Below are positions 24,801-33,327 of a stretch of DNA of 54,900 nt, piece after piece. The stretch is taken from contig JBDROU010000040.1 in assembly GCA_043809745.1 (NCBI GenBank), positions 1 through 54,900 of the forward strand, given 5' to 3'. The notes beneath the pieces are model-generated. The model was not told where the DNA came from. It saw nothing but the letters and a program-made list of their open reading frames with translations, and did no database searches. The DNA comes from JBDROU01 sp043809745 [NCBI: bacterium]. Its GTDB lineage: Bacteria; Elusimicrobiota; JBDRMW01. Position numbers and translations under genes: made by a program. The number at the start of each line of letters is the position of its first letter. Positions within the stretch are counted from its first letter, which is position 1.

Positions 24801-26401
24801 ATACCTTCCGGATTATTATCTTTTATGCCGGATATAATTGAAGCTATAAATTCTCTGTCCTCACTGCTGGGATTCCTGTGCATTTTGAATCGAATATAGC
24901 TAAAGAAAAAAAATTTCCCCTGACCGTATACTTCATCTATCAGTCTTGAATATTCCCTAATTTTCTCGGGAAATGCGGGAGTCCTGTCGTAACTGTAAGG
25001 TATGGAGCGTATGAGCATGTTTGCTAAATAATAAACATCATTTATATCACTGTTAAGTAAATTGCTGATCCATTCTTGAATAAACGCATTTTCAGAAATT
25101 ACAATTCTTTTCAATTTCAAAGCCACAATTAAAAAAGCAATTACCTGCCTGTTTTTTGATGGGTTCTCGGATATTAAACTAAGAAAATCCTTAATCAACT
25201 TGGTGTCGAGCTTTTCTTGTCTTGCCAAAAGCAGCATAACAACTTCCTGCGTTAATTTTGAATCATTTGATTCCAAAACTTTGCGAAAAGCCCTGCTGAT
25301 TTCCACTTCTTTTCCATCTATAACCAAATCAGCTAAAAAATAAATAGCGCGTGCTTCTTTCATTTCCATCCAGTTGCATACGCTGGGGAAACCGTATCCT
25401 AACATTAATTTATTAAAAATGCCTTCAGAAACAGATGCGCGAAAATCCATTAGTTTAGTAAGGTTTGATTCTAAAATGTAAGCCTTTTCTTTAGTAAGAT
25501 TTACTCCAAAGAATGGTGAAGAGATAAAATCAATGAACGTTGGGAATTTGCTTTTGCTGAATATTTCAACTGCAAGCTTTTCAGCCGCACTCTCCCCGTT
25601 CTCTCCGTACAGGGATCTTATGTATTCACGATTAAGTGATGTAATATTATCCAATACAAAAGCCACATAATCCCTGAAACTTTCGTCTTCTGTATCAATC
25701 AAGCTTCTCAACAACATTTTTATGGCATGCGGCAGAACCTCTTCTTTGATCATTGAAGACATCGCAGCATTTCTTATATCTTGCTCTTCCTGCGGAGATA
25801 CTAAATTCAGCAGATGCTTTACTCCGTATTCACCCAAATACCCCATAACCTCAGCGCCTCTAACGCGTGAAACTACAGATTTATCTGATTTCATTATTTT
25901 ATCTGCTATTTCGAAAGCTTTAGCCTTAACCGTATTGTTGATTTCGCCCACCGACAGCAATTCAACTAATATCGATAAACTAAGATTGTTTAATGATTTA
26001 TGAGGATCGAATAGTCCGCTCTCAAGCAATGCTATCTTAAAATTTATTGGATCATCCATATTAAGCTCAATTATATTATTCAATTTTTCGCTTCTATCTT
26101 TTGTAATATTTCTCCAAAGCGCGCAATCGGCAATCCTGTCAAACAGCTTTTGTAATTGCGCCGCAGTTCTTTGAGCTGAGGCCGAAAGAGTTTCATAACT
26201 TAAACCGTATATCTTTTCAAATCTTTGTTTTTGAACCGGCGATAAACTCAATTTTTCAACCGCATCGAGACTTAAGGAATCACCAAATTCATTTGTTCCT
26301 GCCGGAGCAAGTTTATTAAGAGGGAATAAATTAGACGGGCAAACCAATGAGAATATGACTAATAATACGCAAATTGACTTTAGTTTTTGACAGCATTTCA
26401 T
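21884..26401 (-). CDS. Large exported protein with PPDK-type ATP-grasp and phosphohistidine domains
   Basis: The 1505-residue protein has a hydrophobic N-terminal signal (about residues 8-27). Residues about 40-900 are mostly helical, with HEAT-like pairs in the first few hundred. From about 930 it looks like pyruvate phosphate dikinase: 'IMGGKAYSLLQYSRLNMPVP', 'SVRSGSYISLPGILDTV' (about 1025), 'RDSGTGVAFTRDPVTGA' (about 1194) and 'LLQARPVPI' (about 1295). A phosphohistidine-like segment follows with 'VTSGHASLAAIREGKTYIG' (His near 1392), altered from the usual GG..SHA. The PEP-binding TIM barrel of PPDK is absent. It would transfer phosphate from ATP to an unknown acceptor, if active. Export is inferred from the signal only. 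It lies directly upstream of the trehalose operon; no Shine-Dalgarno is seen. Confidence 0.7.
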   Translation of the reverse strand: MKCCQKLKSICVLLVIFSLVCPSNLFPLNKLAPAGTNEFGDSLSLDAVEKLSLSPVQKQRFEKIYGLSYETLSASAQRTAAQLQKLFDRIADCALWRNITKDRSEKLNNIIELNMDDPINFKIALLESGLFDPHKSLNNLSLSILVELLSVGEINNTVKAKAFEIADKIMKSDKSVVSRVRGAEVMGYLGEYGVKHLLNLVSPQEEQDIRNAAMSSMIKEEVLPHAIKMLLRSLIDTEDESFRDYVAFVLDNITSLNREYIRSLYGENGESAAEKLAVEIFSKSKFPTFIDFISSPFFGVNLTKEKAYILESNLTKLMDFRASVSEGIFNKLMLGYGFPSVCNWMEMKEARAIYFLADLVIDGKEVEISRAFRKVLESNDSKLTQEVVMLLLARQEKLDTKLIKDFLSLISENPSKNRQVIAFLIVALKLKRIVISENAFIQEWISNLLNSDINDVYYLANMLIRSIPYSYDRTPAFPEKIREYSRLIDEVYGQGKFFFFSYIRFKMHRNPSSEDREFIASIISGIKDNNPEGIRYFVKEVQKKSVALGDLEPYLNNAFIQPFHKIINEISSIYSNEIGAQIDDPTLIPLERIDEICLKLTEGNTKEREIVKNLLKLYKYLVMRYPDINSMKSFLSKDALSESVVEYLKSENYFEAVKEIESIRRETKRKLLKKVKLQPIKDTYIKRHVAPEKWGFLDFGSYTRYSEAKFEAFNRDIELEMHEDHILDLLFIGRYSRAVKFIQDEASSKGERKNPLSKDVQVNLGFIIDCVKAILDKIELQGLAPRRLMEIKTLLDTQTLTLSQLRDILSRLMEEHVRFINFFNYTYGSIPYQLSRNIKRSEFNNAYKDLRTETELNKDQYCNYIQEVFVGNLLAENAVIELFERYVQSANEAVEICLDVFEDGVVLRGEDSDVLVVDHKKADDDYSPAIMGGKAYSLLQYSRLNMPVPEWSCFTTNVFKEKDLWKLDGARHDEFKEMVVDAVLAIEKTSKKAFPFNFNTLDAKLRQKIIRTREEHNIDTREILLISVRSGSYISLPGILDTVINVPMNDEILAKIIESSTNELFAYDLYRSFLATYAEAVFGIEKQRFSDLIDSLKSKIAAKMNLKKEDININEFNKENMIELIELFKNEFAEKRINLKEKFKDPFQVLLECIESVFNSWDNSINDEYRALYGYSHNWKTACTLEKMVFGNLNRDSGTGVAFTRDPVTGALVPIGDYKFCAQGTDIVGGISIHSMLISRAQIGGDSSVRVLEDINPGRFKQISDIAEQVDAFEGEPFEIELTTEARDETITYLLQARPVPITIQSTVCKLHINDEVPVANGVAVCGSGVVGRVLDASQTGLKDLTQKVDILRKQMDEAGEDALKIIILFKYITPENALKIAMPNVDGILSMAVTSGHASLAAIREGKTYIGAVKNIFYDDSLNKWLIEDKLLEEGINGDIISVDGQQPSQSITSGNIYRGAVNFEVVQCRGFELIVQQKTNFDSPAKAAADKLFDYRDEILKSH

Positions 26402-26591
26402 AAAACTTAATTAACAAGTAATACTGAGGTATTCGGCATACATAATATTATAAAATTTCCATATAATAACGATGTAATATTTTTGTAAATTAATTTTAAC
26501 TGCGAGCTATGAGATCTTTCTTTGGAAGATTAAGCACTTATGGTGTAAAGAAATAGAACGAATACTCGGCTATATTTTTACTGGAGCACGA

Positions 26592-26630
26592 TTAAGAGGA
26601 GATGACACTTTTAGTGTCATCTCCTCTTAA
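26592..26630. terminator. 18-bp perfect stem, 3-base loop, after the slipin gene
   Basis: TTAAGAGGAGATGACACT (26592-26609) pairs without a mismatch with 26613-26630 around TTT. It lies 12 bases past the slipin stop on the minus strand. The length and perfection exceed an ordinary terminator, and there is no long T-run after it in the minus direction, so a processing or protective hairpin, or a mobile-element trace, is also possible. The rest of the 26402-26641 gap holds no gene that I can see. Confidence 0.55.
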
Positions 26631-26641
26631 TAATTAATAAG

Positions 26642-27376
26642 TTACTTAATAAACGGCTTAAACAAGTCAATTGGAATCGGCAGTATCGTTGTTGAGTTCT
26701 TATCAACCGCAACTTCCTTCATTGTTTGAAGATACCTTAACTGCAGAGCTATCGGGTTTTTCGCGATTATTTCTGCCGCTTCTGAAAGCTTCTGCGCGGC
26801 TTGAAACTCACCTTCAGCATTTATCACCTTTGCTCTTCTCTCTCTTTCAGCCTCAGCTTGTTGAGCAATTGCCCTTTGCATCTGCTCTGCAATTTGAACA
26901 TCCTTAACTTCCACAATGCTGACCTTAATTCCCCAGGGATCAGTCTGCTGATCGATAATCTTCTGTAAACGAGAGTTAATCTTTTCCCTCTGACTTAGCA
27001 GCTCATCCAAATCTGCCTCACCTACAACACTCCTTAATGATGTTTGTGCGATTTGAGAAGTTGCAAGTATATAGTTCTGGATCTCTACAACAGCTTTATT
27101 AGGGTCCAAAACTCTAAAATAGCATACCGCATTCACTGTAGCAGAAACATTGTCCTTGGTTATAACCTCTTGAGAAGGCACATCCAGAGTAAGCGTTCTG
27201 AGACTTACCCTCTGAATCTTTTCAACAAACGGAATAATTAAAACAAGTCCAGGCCCTCTGGCAGCCACCAATCTGCCCAATCTGAATACCACCCCGCGTT
27301 CGTATTCCGGGATGATATTGACCGCCATTGAAAGCAAAATCACCGCGCCAATAACAAGCGTCAACATAAAAGACAT
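26642..27376 (-). CDS. Slipin (SPFH/band 7 membrane protein)
   Basis: This 244-residue stomatin-like protein has one N-terminal membrane segment (about 4-22), followed by the SPFH domain ('[22 protein letters not shown]', 'ALRTL'-type '[20 protein letters not shown]') and a coiled-coil of Ala/Glu/Arg repeats ('[18 protein letters not shown]'). Slipins organise membrane microdomains and are cleaved by the partner NfeD protease. The nfeD gene ends 51 bases upstream on the same strand, the normal pairing. AAGGAGG five bases before the ATG supports the start. Confidence 0.93.
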   Translation of the reverse strand: MSFMLTLVIGAVILLSMAVNIIPEYERGVVFRLGRLVAARGPGLVLIIPFVEKIQRVSLRTLTLDVPSQEVITKDNVSATVNAVCYFRVLDPNKAVVEIQNYILATSQIAQTSLRSVVGEADLDELLSQREKINSRLQKIIDQQTDPWGIKVSIVEVKDVQIAEQMQRAIAQQAEAERERRAKVINAEGEFQAAQKLSEAAEIIAKNPIALQLRYLQTMKEVAVDKNSTTILPIPIDLFKPFIK

Positions 27377-27427
27377 AAAGACCTCCTTGAAAAAATTTAT
27401 CTACATAAGTAGATATTACTTATTCTG

Positions 27428-28801
27428 TCAACTTTTAACCTTTTTAACAATCAGTTTATTATGATCAACTTTAACAATCTCAATTTGTTCGCCAACTTCA
27501 CATTCCTCATCAGATAAAGCATTCCAATACTCACCGTGCACATATACCATGCCTTCGGGCTTAAGCTCCTCTCTAACCTCACCTCTTTCGCCAACTAAAC
27601 CTTCCTTGCCTGTAACTGGTTTGCTTCTCTGCGCTTCTACAACCTTTTTAACCGCAAACCCTACAAATATCAGCGTTGTTGCAGCAACCCCTGCAATTAT
27701 ACCACCAGAAATTTTAAGATATTTAGCAGATGAATCAATCAGAAAAAACGAACCGAGAATAAATGACACAACACCTCCTAAAGTAAGTATACCATGCGAG
27801 GCAATTTTCAAGTCCAATAACATTAGAATAAGTCCGAGTATTAACAATATCAACCCGACATAATTCACAGGCAATACCTGCAGCGCGTAGAACGCTAAAA
27901 TTAAACTTATGGTACCAAAAACAGCGCCTAATCCAATACCAGGACTTGAAAATTCGTAAACTAAACCATAAAACCCAAGCATCAACAATATATAAGCGAT
28001 ATTTGGATTTGCAATTACATGGAGGAACTTCTTAAATGCGGTCATAACAAACTCTATTCTTAATGCATCCTTAAGTTTAAGAGTTGTTGATTTTTCGTTC
28101 TTTTCGACAGTTGTCCCTTCGGTTACTTCTAACAACTCATCAATGCTCTTTACAACGTATTCTATCACATTTTCTTTTTTAGCTTCCTCTGCGGTAATTG
28201 AAACACTTTCCCTTACAGCTTTTACAGCCCACTGCCAGTTTCTACCCTTTTCTTTAGCCAGATTTTCTATATACGCAGAAGCATCAGAAACTACCTTTTC
28301 TTCCATTATACTGCCCTGATTATTATGAACCTTTTCATCCCCCTCATCATTTTTCGCAGATTCTTCCTGCTTCTCCTGGGGCTTCGGCATAGGGAACCCA
28401 CCGCCGATACTTACGGGATGCGCTGCACCGATATGTGTAAGAGGAGCCATAGCTGCCAGATCAGACGCCATAGTTATAAACACCCCTGCAGACGCCGCTC
28501 TGGCTCCCTTAGGCGCCACATATACTATTACTGGCAGTTCTGTATTTAACATCTCCGAAATAATTTTACGTGTTGAATCTAATAATCCTCCAGGCGTATC
28601 CATCACTATCAATAATGCCTCTGCTTTATTTAATTCTGCTTCAGCAATCCCGTCCTTGATATAGCTTGCTATAACAGGATCTATAACACCCTCAACCCGT
28701 AAAATATAAATTTTTGATGATTTCTCAGCATAAACAGCTGGGAGCAAATAGGTAATAAACAGCATGGCTGTCAATGCAGCAACAAAAATGATTTTTTTCA
28801 T
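27428..28801 (-). CDS. NfeD family membrane-bound serine protease
   Basis: A 457-residue long-form NfeD (1510-N/1510-C type). A signal peptide (1-25) precedes a ClpP-like protease domain with nucleophile S104 in 'ARAASAGVFITMASD' and probable base K169. An acidic, Glu/Lys-rich insert of about 30 residues (138-166) sits between them. Four or five transmembrane helices follow (about 255-385), then the C-terminal OB-fold NfeD domain ('GLVGERGEVREELKPEGMVYV'). The enzyme is expected to cut its neighbour slipin near the membrane. The Ser/Lys dyad appears intact. Only a weak ribosome site is present. Confidence 0.92.
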   Translation of the reverse strand: MKKIIFVAALTAMLFITYLLPAVYAEKSSKIYILRVEGVIDPVIASYIKDGIAEAELNKAEALLIVMDTPGGLLDSTRKIISEMLNTELPVIVYVAPKGARAASAGVFITMASDLAAMAPLTHIGAAHPVSIGGGFPMPKPQEKQEESAKNDEGDEKVHNNQGSIMEEKVVSDASAYIENLAKEKGRNWQWAVKAVRESVSITAEEAKKENVIEYVVKSIDELLEVTEGTTVEKNEKSTTLKLKDALRIEFVMTAFKKFLHVIANPNIAYILLMLGFYGLVYEFSSPGIGLGAVFGTISLILAFYALQVLPVNYVGLILLILGLILMLLDLKIASHGILTLGGVVSFILGSFFLIDSSAKYLKISGGIIAGVAATTLIFVGFAVKKVVEAQRSKPVTGKEGLVGERGEVREELKPEGMVYVHGEYWNALSDEECEVGEQIEIVKVDHNKLIVKKVKS

Positions 28802-28839
28802 TTCTTAAATTAATAAGGGGATAAAAGATTTAGAAGAGA

Positions 28840-29073
28840 TCACTTAATCCAGGTACGCCAATCAACGCCAAGTCTTCTTTCTAAATTACGAACCCTTCTC
28901 TCAATACTCGATTCACGCGGCGCAAATCTTCTATCCGGCATTTTTCTTCTACCGGATTCCCTTCTCTCAATACGAATCTTTTCTCCATCTGGGGTTACTT
29001 GAAAACCCTCTTCTGGATGGTTTTTATCGAATCTTCTCAATTTGCCGAATAATTTAAGCAGATTATTATGCAT
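28840..29073 (-). CDS. Small arginine-rich protein of unknown function
   Basis: This 77-residue protein is strongly basic in its second half, with spaced RR pairs ('RIERRESGRRKMPDRRF', 'SIERRVRNLERRLG'). A GGAGGAG ribosome site nine bases before the ATG makes translation likely. There is no membrane segment, cysteine or known domain. It lies 38 bases upstream of nfeD on the same strand and may be cotranscribed. Nucleic acid or acidic lipid binding is a guess from charge. A helical 'ERRVRNLERRLG' end could form a short amphipathic coil. Confidence 0.65.
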   Translation of the reverse strand: MHNNLLKLFGKLRRFDKNHPEEGFQVTPDGEKIRIERRESGRRKMPDRRFAPRESSIERRVRNLERRLGVDWRTWIK

Positions 29074-29166
29074 GTTTTAAATCTCCTCCTGCTTAATATT
29101 TGCTATCCGAAAAAACTAATCTTCTTTAAGCCAAATTTAGCACACTAATTATAGTATTTCCAGGAG

Positions 29167-30564
29167 TTATTGTAAATTGTTTTCTATATAACTTTTTAGT
29201 TCATTAACATCCGGAAGACGCTCGTAATCTGCCATATAGATACCTCTGCTAGATGCTTGATGCCAGGAAAGATATGCAACTTTAGGTTCAGTAGGTGAAA
29301 CAGCCGTATATCTGCAGCCATAGTACTTCTCATTAACTATGTTAATAACATTTCGCGAAGCCAGGTCCACTTTATAAATGCCTTTGTTATTAAAATAATC
29401 CTCATGTGTATAACTGAATAATGTATACTTTCTCCAGGAAGACAGAAATATTATATTTTTGCTGTCATATGAAAAACATGGAAATTTATTATAGAAATTA
29501 TCCTTCACTAACATCGATCTAACTTTATTTTTTGTAGAATAAACCAATATATTTGCGTTGTCCAATGAATCAATCTTCCCATCTTTATTAGTATCTCTTT
29601 TGCGATTTAAAAACACAATGTGTTTACCATCAAAAGAAAATCCTGGGTACGAATCATCGCACAAATCAGCCGAAATAATGATTTCGCGCAAGGTATCTAT
29701 ATCAACAAGAACAATTGATGAAAAATCTCTAATCCCTATTATCCCGTCACCATCAGTATCTTGACGCCAGGAACTATAGACAATTCTTTTTGAATCGGGG
29801 CTGAACTGAGGGAAAGTCGATTCAAACAATCCTGCAGTAACCGGATGTTCTTTCTTTTCCTTTAAATCATAATAATAAATATCGCTCCTATCCGCCCCTT
29901 CCTTCCAGCACGAATACGTAATCTTTTCGCCATCAGGTGAAAAAGAGGGGAATTTTACAGTACCGGTTATAGGTAGCTGCTCTTCTTTGGAACTCTGCAA
30001 ATCTGCCAGATATACATTCCCTTTATGCCTATCAATAAGACCTGTTTGGGAATCAGAAGAACGCGCGCTTATATATAAAAGCTTATTGCCATCTGGAGAT
30101 AAAGTAGGATATGTATTATGAAATTTGTCATCTACTACTCTATATTCCTTATTTTTCGCAAATTCATACAAATATAACCCGGTGTTGTCCAAACTATTTA
30201 TGATGCCGTCCCCGTTCGTGTCTGTTCTAACTGAAGCATAAACCAGCCAGCGCCCATCTCGAGAGAAACTTGGCGGGTGATTATAATACTTATTGCTTGA
30301 TATTAATCTCCAATTTGTTATCTCCAATATTGATTTCTTCATCTTTGGGGAGGAGTCTAAATCCAGCAGCTTCAAAAGGTATTCTTTTGTTCGAGTAATG
30401 TCATTTTGCTTAAAATGAATCCTCGAGAGCTCCAATACCGCATCTGCATCCTTGGGATTATTTTTTAAGATGCCTAAAAAAACTTCTTTTGCCTTATCAA
30501 GTTCCCCCTTCTTTAACAGTGAGATTCCTTCTTTAAATTTAGCATGAAAAAGTTTGAATAACAT
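29167..30564 (-). CDS. TPR plus TolB-like beta-propeller with EF-hand-like loops
   Basis: The 465-residue protein begins with TPR helices (about 3-70, 'AKFKEGISLLKKGELDKAKE'), then PD40/TolB-type blades with repeated 'PSFSRDGRWLVYAS', 'PTLSPDGNKLLYIS', 'PSFSPDGEKITYS' and 'PQFSPDSKRIVYSS'. Three blades carry a calcium-loop-like insert: 'DTNGDGIINSLDN', 'DTDGDGIIGIRDF' and 'DTNKDGKIDSLDN'. No signal peptide is obvious, so the cell compartment is uncertain. The role is probably binding, not catalysis. It follows yraN by nine bases, so it may be the last gene of the ribosomal operon. Confidence 0.75.
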   Translation of the reverse strand: MLFKLFHAKFKEGISLLKKGELDKAKEVFLGILKNNPKDADAVLELSRIHFKQNDITRTKEYLLKLLDLDSSPKMKKSILEITNWRLISSNKYYNHPPSFSRDGRWLVYASVRTDTNGDGIINSLDNTGLYLYEFAKNKEYRVVDDKFHNTYPTLSPDGNKLLYISARSSDSQTGLIDRHKGNVYLADLQSSKEEQLPITGTVKFPSFSPDGEKITYSCWKEGADRSDIYYYDLKEKKEHPVTAGLFESTFPQFSPDSKRIVYSSWRQDTDGDGIIGIRDFSSIVLVDIDTLREIIISADLCDDSYPGFSFDGKHIVFLNRKRDTNKDGKIDSLDNANILVYSTKNKVRSMLVKDNFYNKFPCFSYDSKNIIFLSSWRKYTLFSYTHEDYFNNKGIYKVDLASRNVINIVNEKYYGCRYTAVSPTEPKVAYLSWHQASSRGIYMADYERLPDVNELKSYIENNLQ

Positions 30565-30573
30565 AGAATTAAT

Positions 30574-30939
30574 TTACATATAGTAATGTTCTGCAGAGTA
30601 TGCATCTTTATAATAATTTATTTTTCTGTTTTGCACAACAATTACATCAAATCTGAAATCATGATCTTCAAGCAAATTCTGCTTAATGTAACTGATAGCG
30701 GCTCTTATAATCTTTTGTTGTTTAAGTTTGTTAACTGCTTCTTCACCAAATCCAAAACCGAAGTTGCTCCTGTTTTTAACCTCGACAAACACAATTGTAG
30801 TGCTTTCCCTGGCTATAATATCAATTTCCCCTAACTTACTCTTCCAATTAGTAGCCAAAATCTTAAAACCCGCGTCCAATAAAAATCTTTTGGCGCAGTC
30901 TTCCCCTTCAATTCCTATTAGTACATTTGATTTTTTCAT
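30574..30939 (-). CDS. yraN: YraN family (UPF0102) nuclease-like protein
   Basis: This 121-residue protein has the restriction-endonuclease-like pattern E13 ('GEDCAKRFL'), 'GEIDIIARE' and 'FVEVKNRSNFG' (E-x-K), typical of YraN. Its biochemical role is not established in general; the fold suggests DNA binding or cleavage. It overlaps rnhB by four bases (30936-30939), a very common gene pair. Length is normal. Confidence 0.9.
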   Translation of the reverse strand: MKKSNVLIGIEGEDCAKRFLLDAGFKILATNWKSKLGEIDIIARESTTIVFVEVKNRSNFGFGFGEEAVNKLKQQKIIRAAISYIKQNLLEDHDFRFDVIVVQNRKINYYKDAYSAEHYYM

Positions 30940-31649
30940 AGAAGTTCTGCTTCACTGAAACATAGCTCTCTTATTGGAGAAAAACTCACCCTATGTATCG
31001 GACAAGGGCCGTATAGTTTAAGAGTTTCTCTATGAAGCGCTGTGAAATAACCTTTATGTTTGTCAAATCCATACTTTGGATAGAACCTGTGATATTTTTT
31101 CATAAATCTATCTCTAAAAACCTTCGCTAGAATACTTGCGGCGCCAATAGTAAGACTTTTCTTATCGCCATCTATTACACAATGCTGTTTAGAGCAAAAT
31201 ATAGGGGCCCTGGGGCCATCAATTAAAAGGGTATCAGGCTTAAATCTTAAACTTGAAAATGCGCGCTTCATAGCAAGATATGTTGCTTGTAAAATGTTAT
31301 ATCGGTCTATCTCCATATGGTCTGCATAAGATATTGAATATAAAATAGCTTTCTTCTTAATCTCCATGGAAGCTTCTTCCCTTTCTTCTGAAGTCATCAT
31401 TTTGCTGTCTTTTATTTTTTTTGAGTTAAAATTAGGAGGCAGTATAACACATGCAGCTACTACCGGCCCGGCTAGTGAACCACGGCCAGCTTCATCTATG
31501 CCAGCCAGCAATTTTTCTTCTCTCTGTCTAAACTGTCGATCGAACTGAAATGTTTCTAATTTTACATTATTGACACGTACATCTTTTTGGTCATCGGAAC
31601 TAATATCTAATAAAAACATTATGGGCTCTTTATTAGCTGCTCTTAACAT
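30936..31649 (-). CDS. rnhB: Ribonuclease HII
   Basis: A 237-residue RNase HII that removes ribonucleotides embedded in DNA. The catalytic 'GIDEAGRGSLAGPVVAA' (Asp-Glu pair), 'LLIDGPRAP', 'VIDGDKKSLTIGAASILAKV' and 'HKGYFTALH' are in place. The N-terminus is about 45 residues longer than the minimal enzyme; an internal ATG ('MFLLDIS') is possible, but AAAGG before the first ATG supports the longer form. It is coupled to yraN and sits 139 bases after rplS. Confidence 0.93.
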   Translation of the reverse strand: MLRAANKEPIMFLLDISSDDQKDVRVNNVKLETFQFDRQFRQREEKLLAGIDEAGRGSLAGPVVAACVILPPNFNSKKIKDSKMMTSEEREEASMEIKKKAILYSISYADHMEIDRYNILQATYLAMKRAFSSLRFKPDTLLIDGPRAPIFCSKQHCVIDGDKKSLTIGAASILAKVFRDRFMKKYHRFYPKYGFDKHKGYFTALHRETLKLYGPCPIHRVSFSPIRELCFSEAELL

Positions 31650-31788
31650 ATACCTTTAAGCATCAGTAAAGGTGTTTTTTATACTGCCACTGCCTAACAG
31701 CATTTTACTTTACTGTACTTTATAAGTCAATTAATTGTATAGAAATTCCAATTTAAGGGTTGTTCAATAAAAGGACTAAAGAAATTGA

Positions 31789-32136
31789 TTATCTTTGCTT
31801 ATCTTCTTCAATACGCGCGGATTTTCCGGAAAGACTTCTCAGATAATAAAGACGGGCTTTTCTTACCTTGCCGGATCGTATTACCTCTATTTTTTCAATT
31901 CTTGGACTGTTAATAGGGAATATCCTTTCAACTCCCATCCCAAAAGATATCTTACGAACCGTAAATGTTTCATCCATACCGCCGCCTCTGCGTCTCAAGA
32001 CGACACCTTCGAAAGGCTGAATTCTCTCATTGCCGCCTTCAACAACTTTTACGTGAACCTTCACTTGATCCCCAGCCCTGAATTCAGGGATGTCATTCTT
32101 TAAGTTTGTTTTTAAATATTTGTCTAGTTTATTCAT
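31789..32136 (-). CDS. rplS: 50S ribosomal protein L19
   Basis: A 115-residue L19, recognised from '[20 protein letters not shown]', '[23 protein letters not shown]', '[11 protein letters not shown]' and 'RRAKLYYLR'-type '[18 protein letters not shown]'. It sits at the 30S/50S interface. The start overlaps the trmD end by eight bases. Length and sequence are ordinary. Confidence 0.97.
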   Translation of the reverse strand: MNKLDKYLKTNLKNDIPEFRAGDQVKVHVKVVEGGNERIQPFEGVVLRRRGGGMDETFTVRKISFGMGVERIFPINSPRIEKIEVIRSGKVRKARLYYLRSLSGKSARIEEDKQR

Positions 32137-32839
32137 TATTTTTTTCTCTCAATAAAAATGGTTTTTTCTTTTTTGTATACTCCAACGCCTTCTTCTGCCT
32201 CCATAAGGCTATTTTTTTATGATCTCCAGAAGTCAATACTTTTGGCACCTTTAATCCTCTAAAAACCAATGGCCTAGTATATGCGGGCCAATCAAGCAGC
32301 TCGTTATAGAAAGAGTCGTTAATTATCGATTCAGCCTCTTTAGCAAAGTCCGGGAGAAGTCTTGCCACAGCTTCAATTACCACCATTGAAGGCAGCTCCC
32401 CCCCGCTTAATACATAATTGCCGATAGAAAGCTCAACATCAATAAAATGTTTTATACGGTCATCGATCCCTTCATAACGCCCGCAAATAAATACCAGATG
32501 CTTCTCTTTAGATAAACTCCCTGCAGTTTTCTGATCTAGGAGTTTACCCTGCGGTGTCAGTAGAATAACAATTGGTTCACTGCCCCGTACTTTTTTTCTT
32601 TTTGTCTTCAAAGCACCTATAGATTTAAGAGCGGCATAGATAGGTTCAAGCTTCATTACCATACCGGCTCCGCCTCCATACGGCTTATCATCTACAATCC
32701 TGTGCTTATCTAATGCGAAAGAGCGTATATCTATTAAATTTACTTTTATTATCCCTTTTTGTATAGCCTTATTTATAAGACTTTCCTGCAAGAAACCCTT
32801 AAAAACATTGGGGAATAAAGAGAGTATATCGATGCGCAT
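32129..32839 (-). CDS. trmD: tRNA (guanine-N1)-methyltransferase
   Basis: The 236-residue SPOUT enzyme methylates G37 of tRNAs that read CNN codons, preventing frameshifts. The trefoil-knot signatures are 'GGGAGMVMK', '[13 protein letters not shown]' and '[15 protein letters not shown]'. I use the ATG at 32839, which overlaps the rimM stop by one base (TAATG) and matches the usual '[10 protein letters not shown]' opening, instead of a GTG four codons upstream. Gene order rimM-trmD-rplS is the standard one. Confidence 0.96.
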   Translation of the reverse strand: MRIDILSLFPNVFKGFLQESLINKAIQKGIIKVNLIDIRSFALDKHRIVDDKPYGGGAGMVMKLEPIYAALKSIGALKTKRKKVRGSEPIVILLTPQGKLLDQKTAGSLSKEKHLVFICGRYEGIDDRIKHFIDVELSIGNYVLSGGELPSMVVIEAVARLLPDFAKEAESIINDSFYNELLDWPAYTRPLVFRGLKVPKVLTSGDHKKIALWRQKKALEYTKKKKPFLLREKNNE

Positions 32840-33327
32840 TACTCTATCCACCCATCAAGACTTCTAACAGTAATCTCTTTTCCCTTAACATCAACTTTTT
32901 TAACACAAAGCTGTGTAAAAGGCAGCAGGATTTCCTTGGTGCCTTCCACCTCTAAAACATCATTAGCTCCAGTCTTAATAATGTCCTTGACGCAACCAAG
33001 AATTTCACCAGTCTCAGTTTTTACTGTACTGCCTACTAGCATATCCCTTGAAAAACTTTCTCGGTAGAAATCCTTTAGAGGGGCAAAAACATTTAATCCC
33101 ATAAAGCCAAACAGCTTTTTAAAATCGCTTATTCCCTTAAGACTTATTAAAAGAAGGTTTTTTGACTCCAATACTTCTTTAATAGAGTACTTTTCTTCGC
33201 CAACTACTATTGTCTTGCCTTTTTTTGGCTCCCAAAAAGTATTTTTATTTAGTTTTATGTAAATGCCGAATTTCTTTCTGCTGACTTTTTTTATATAACC
33301 GACACAAAGCAAATTACTCTTATTCAA
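32839..33327 (-). CDS. rimM: Ribosome maturation factor RimM
   Basis: A 162-residue RimM, which assists 30S head assembly around S19. The N-terminal beta-barrel ('CVGYIKKVSRKKFGIYIKL') is followed by the PRC barrel ('MLVGSTVKTETGEILGCVKD', 'VLEVEGTKEILLPFTQLCV'). The start is probably the TTG at 33327, which overlaps the khpA stop by eight bases with only a weak ribosome site, so translational coupling is likely. The sequence is somewhat divergent but its position is decisive. Confidence 0.88.
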   Translation of the reverse strand: MNKSNLLCVGYIKKVSRKKFGIYIKLNKNTFWEPKKGKTIVVGEEKYSIKEVLESKNLLLISLKGISDFKKLFGFMGLNVFAPLKDFYRESFSRDMLVGSTVKTETGEILGCVKDIIKTGANDVLEVEGTKEILLPFTQLCVKKVDVKGKEITVRSLDGWIE

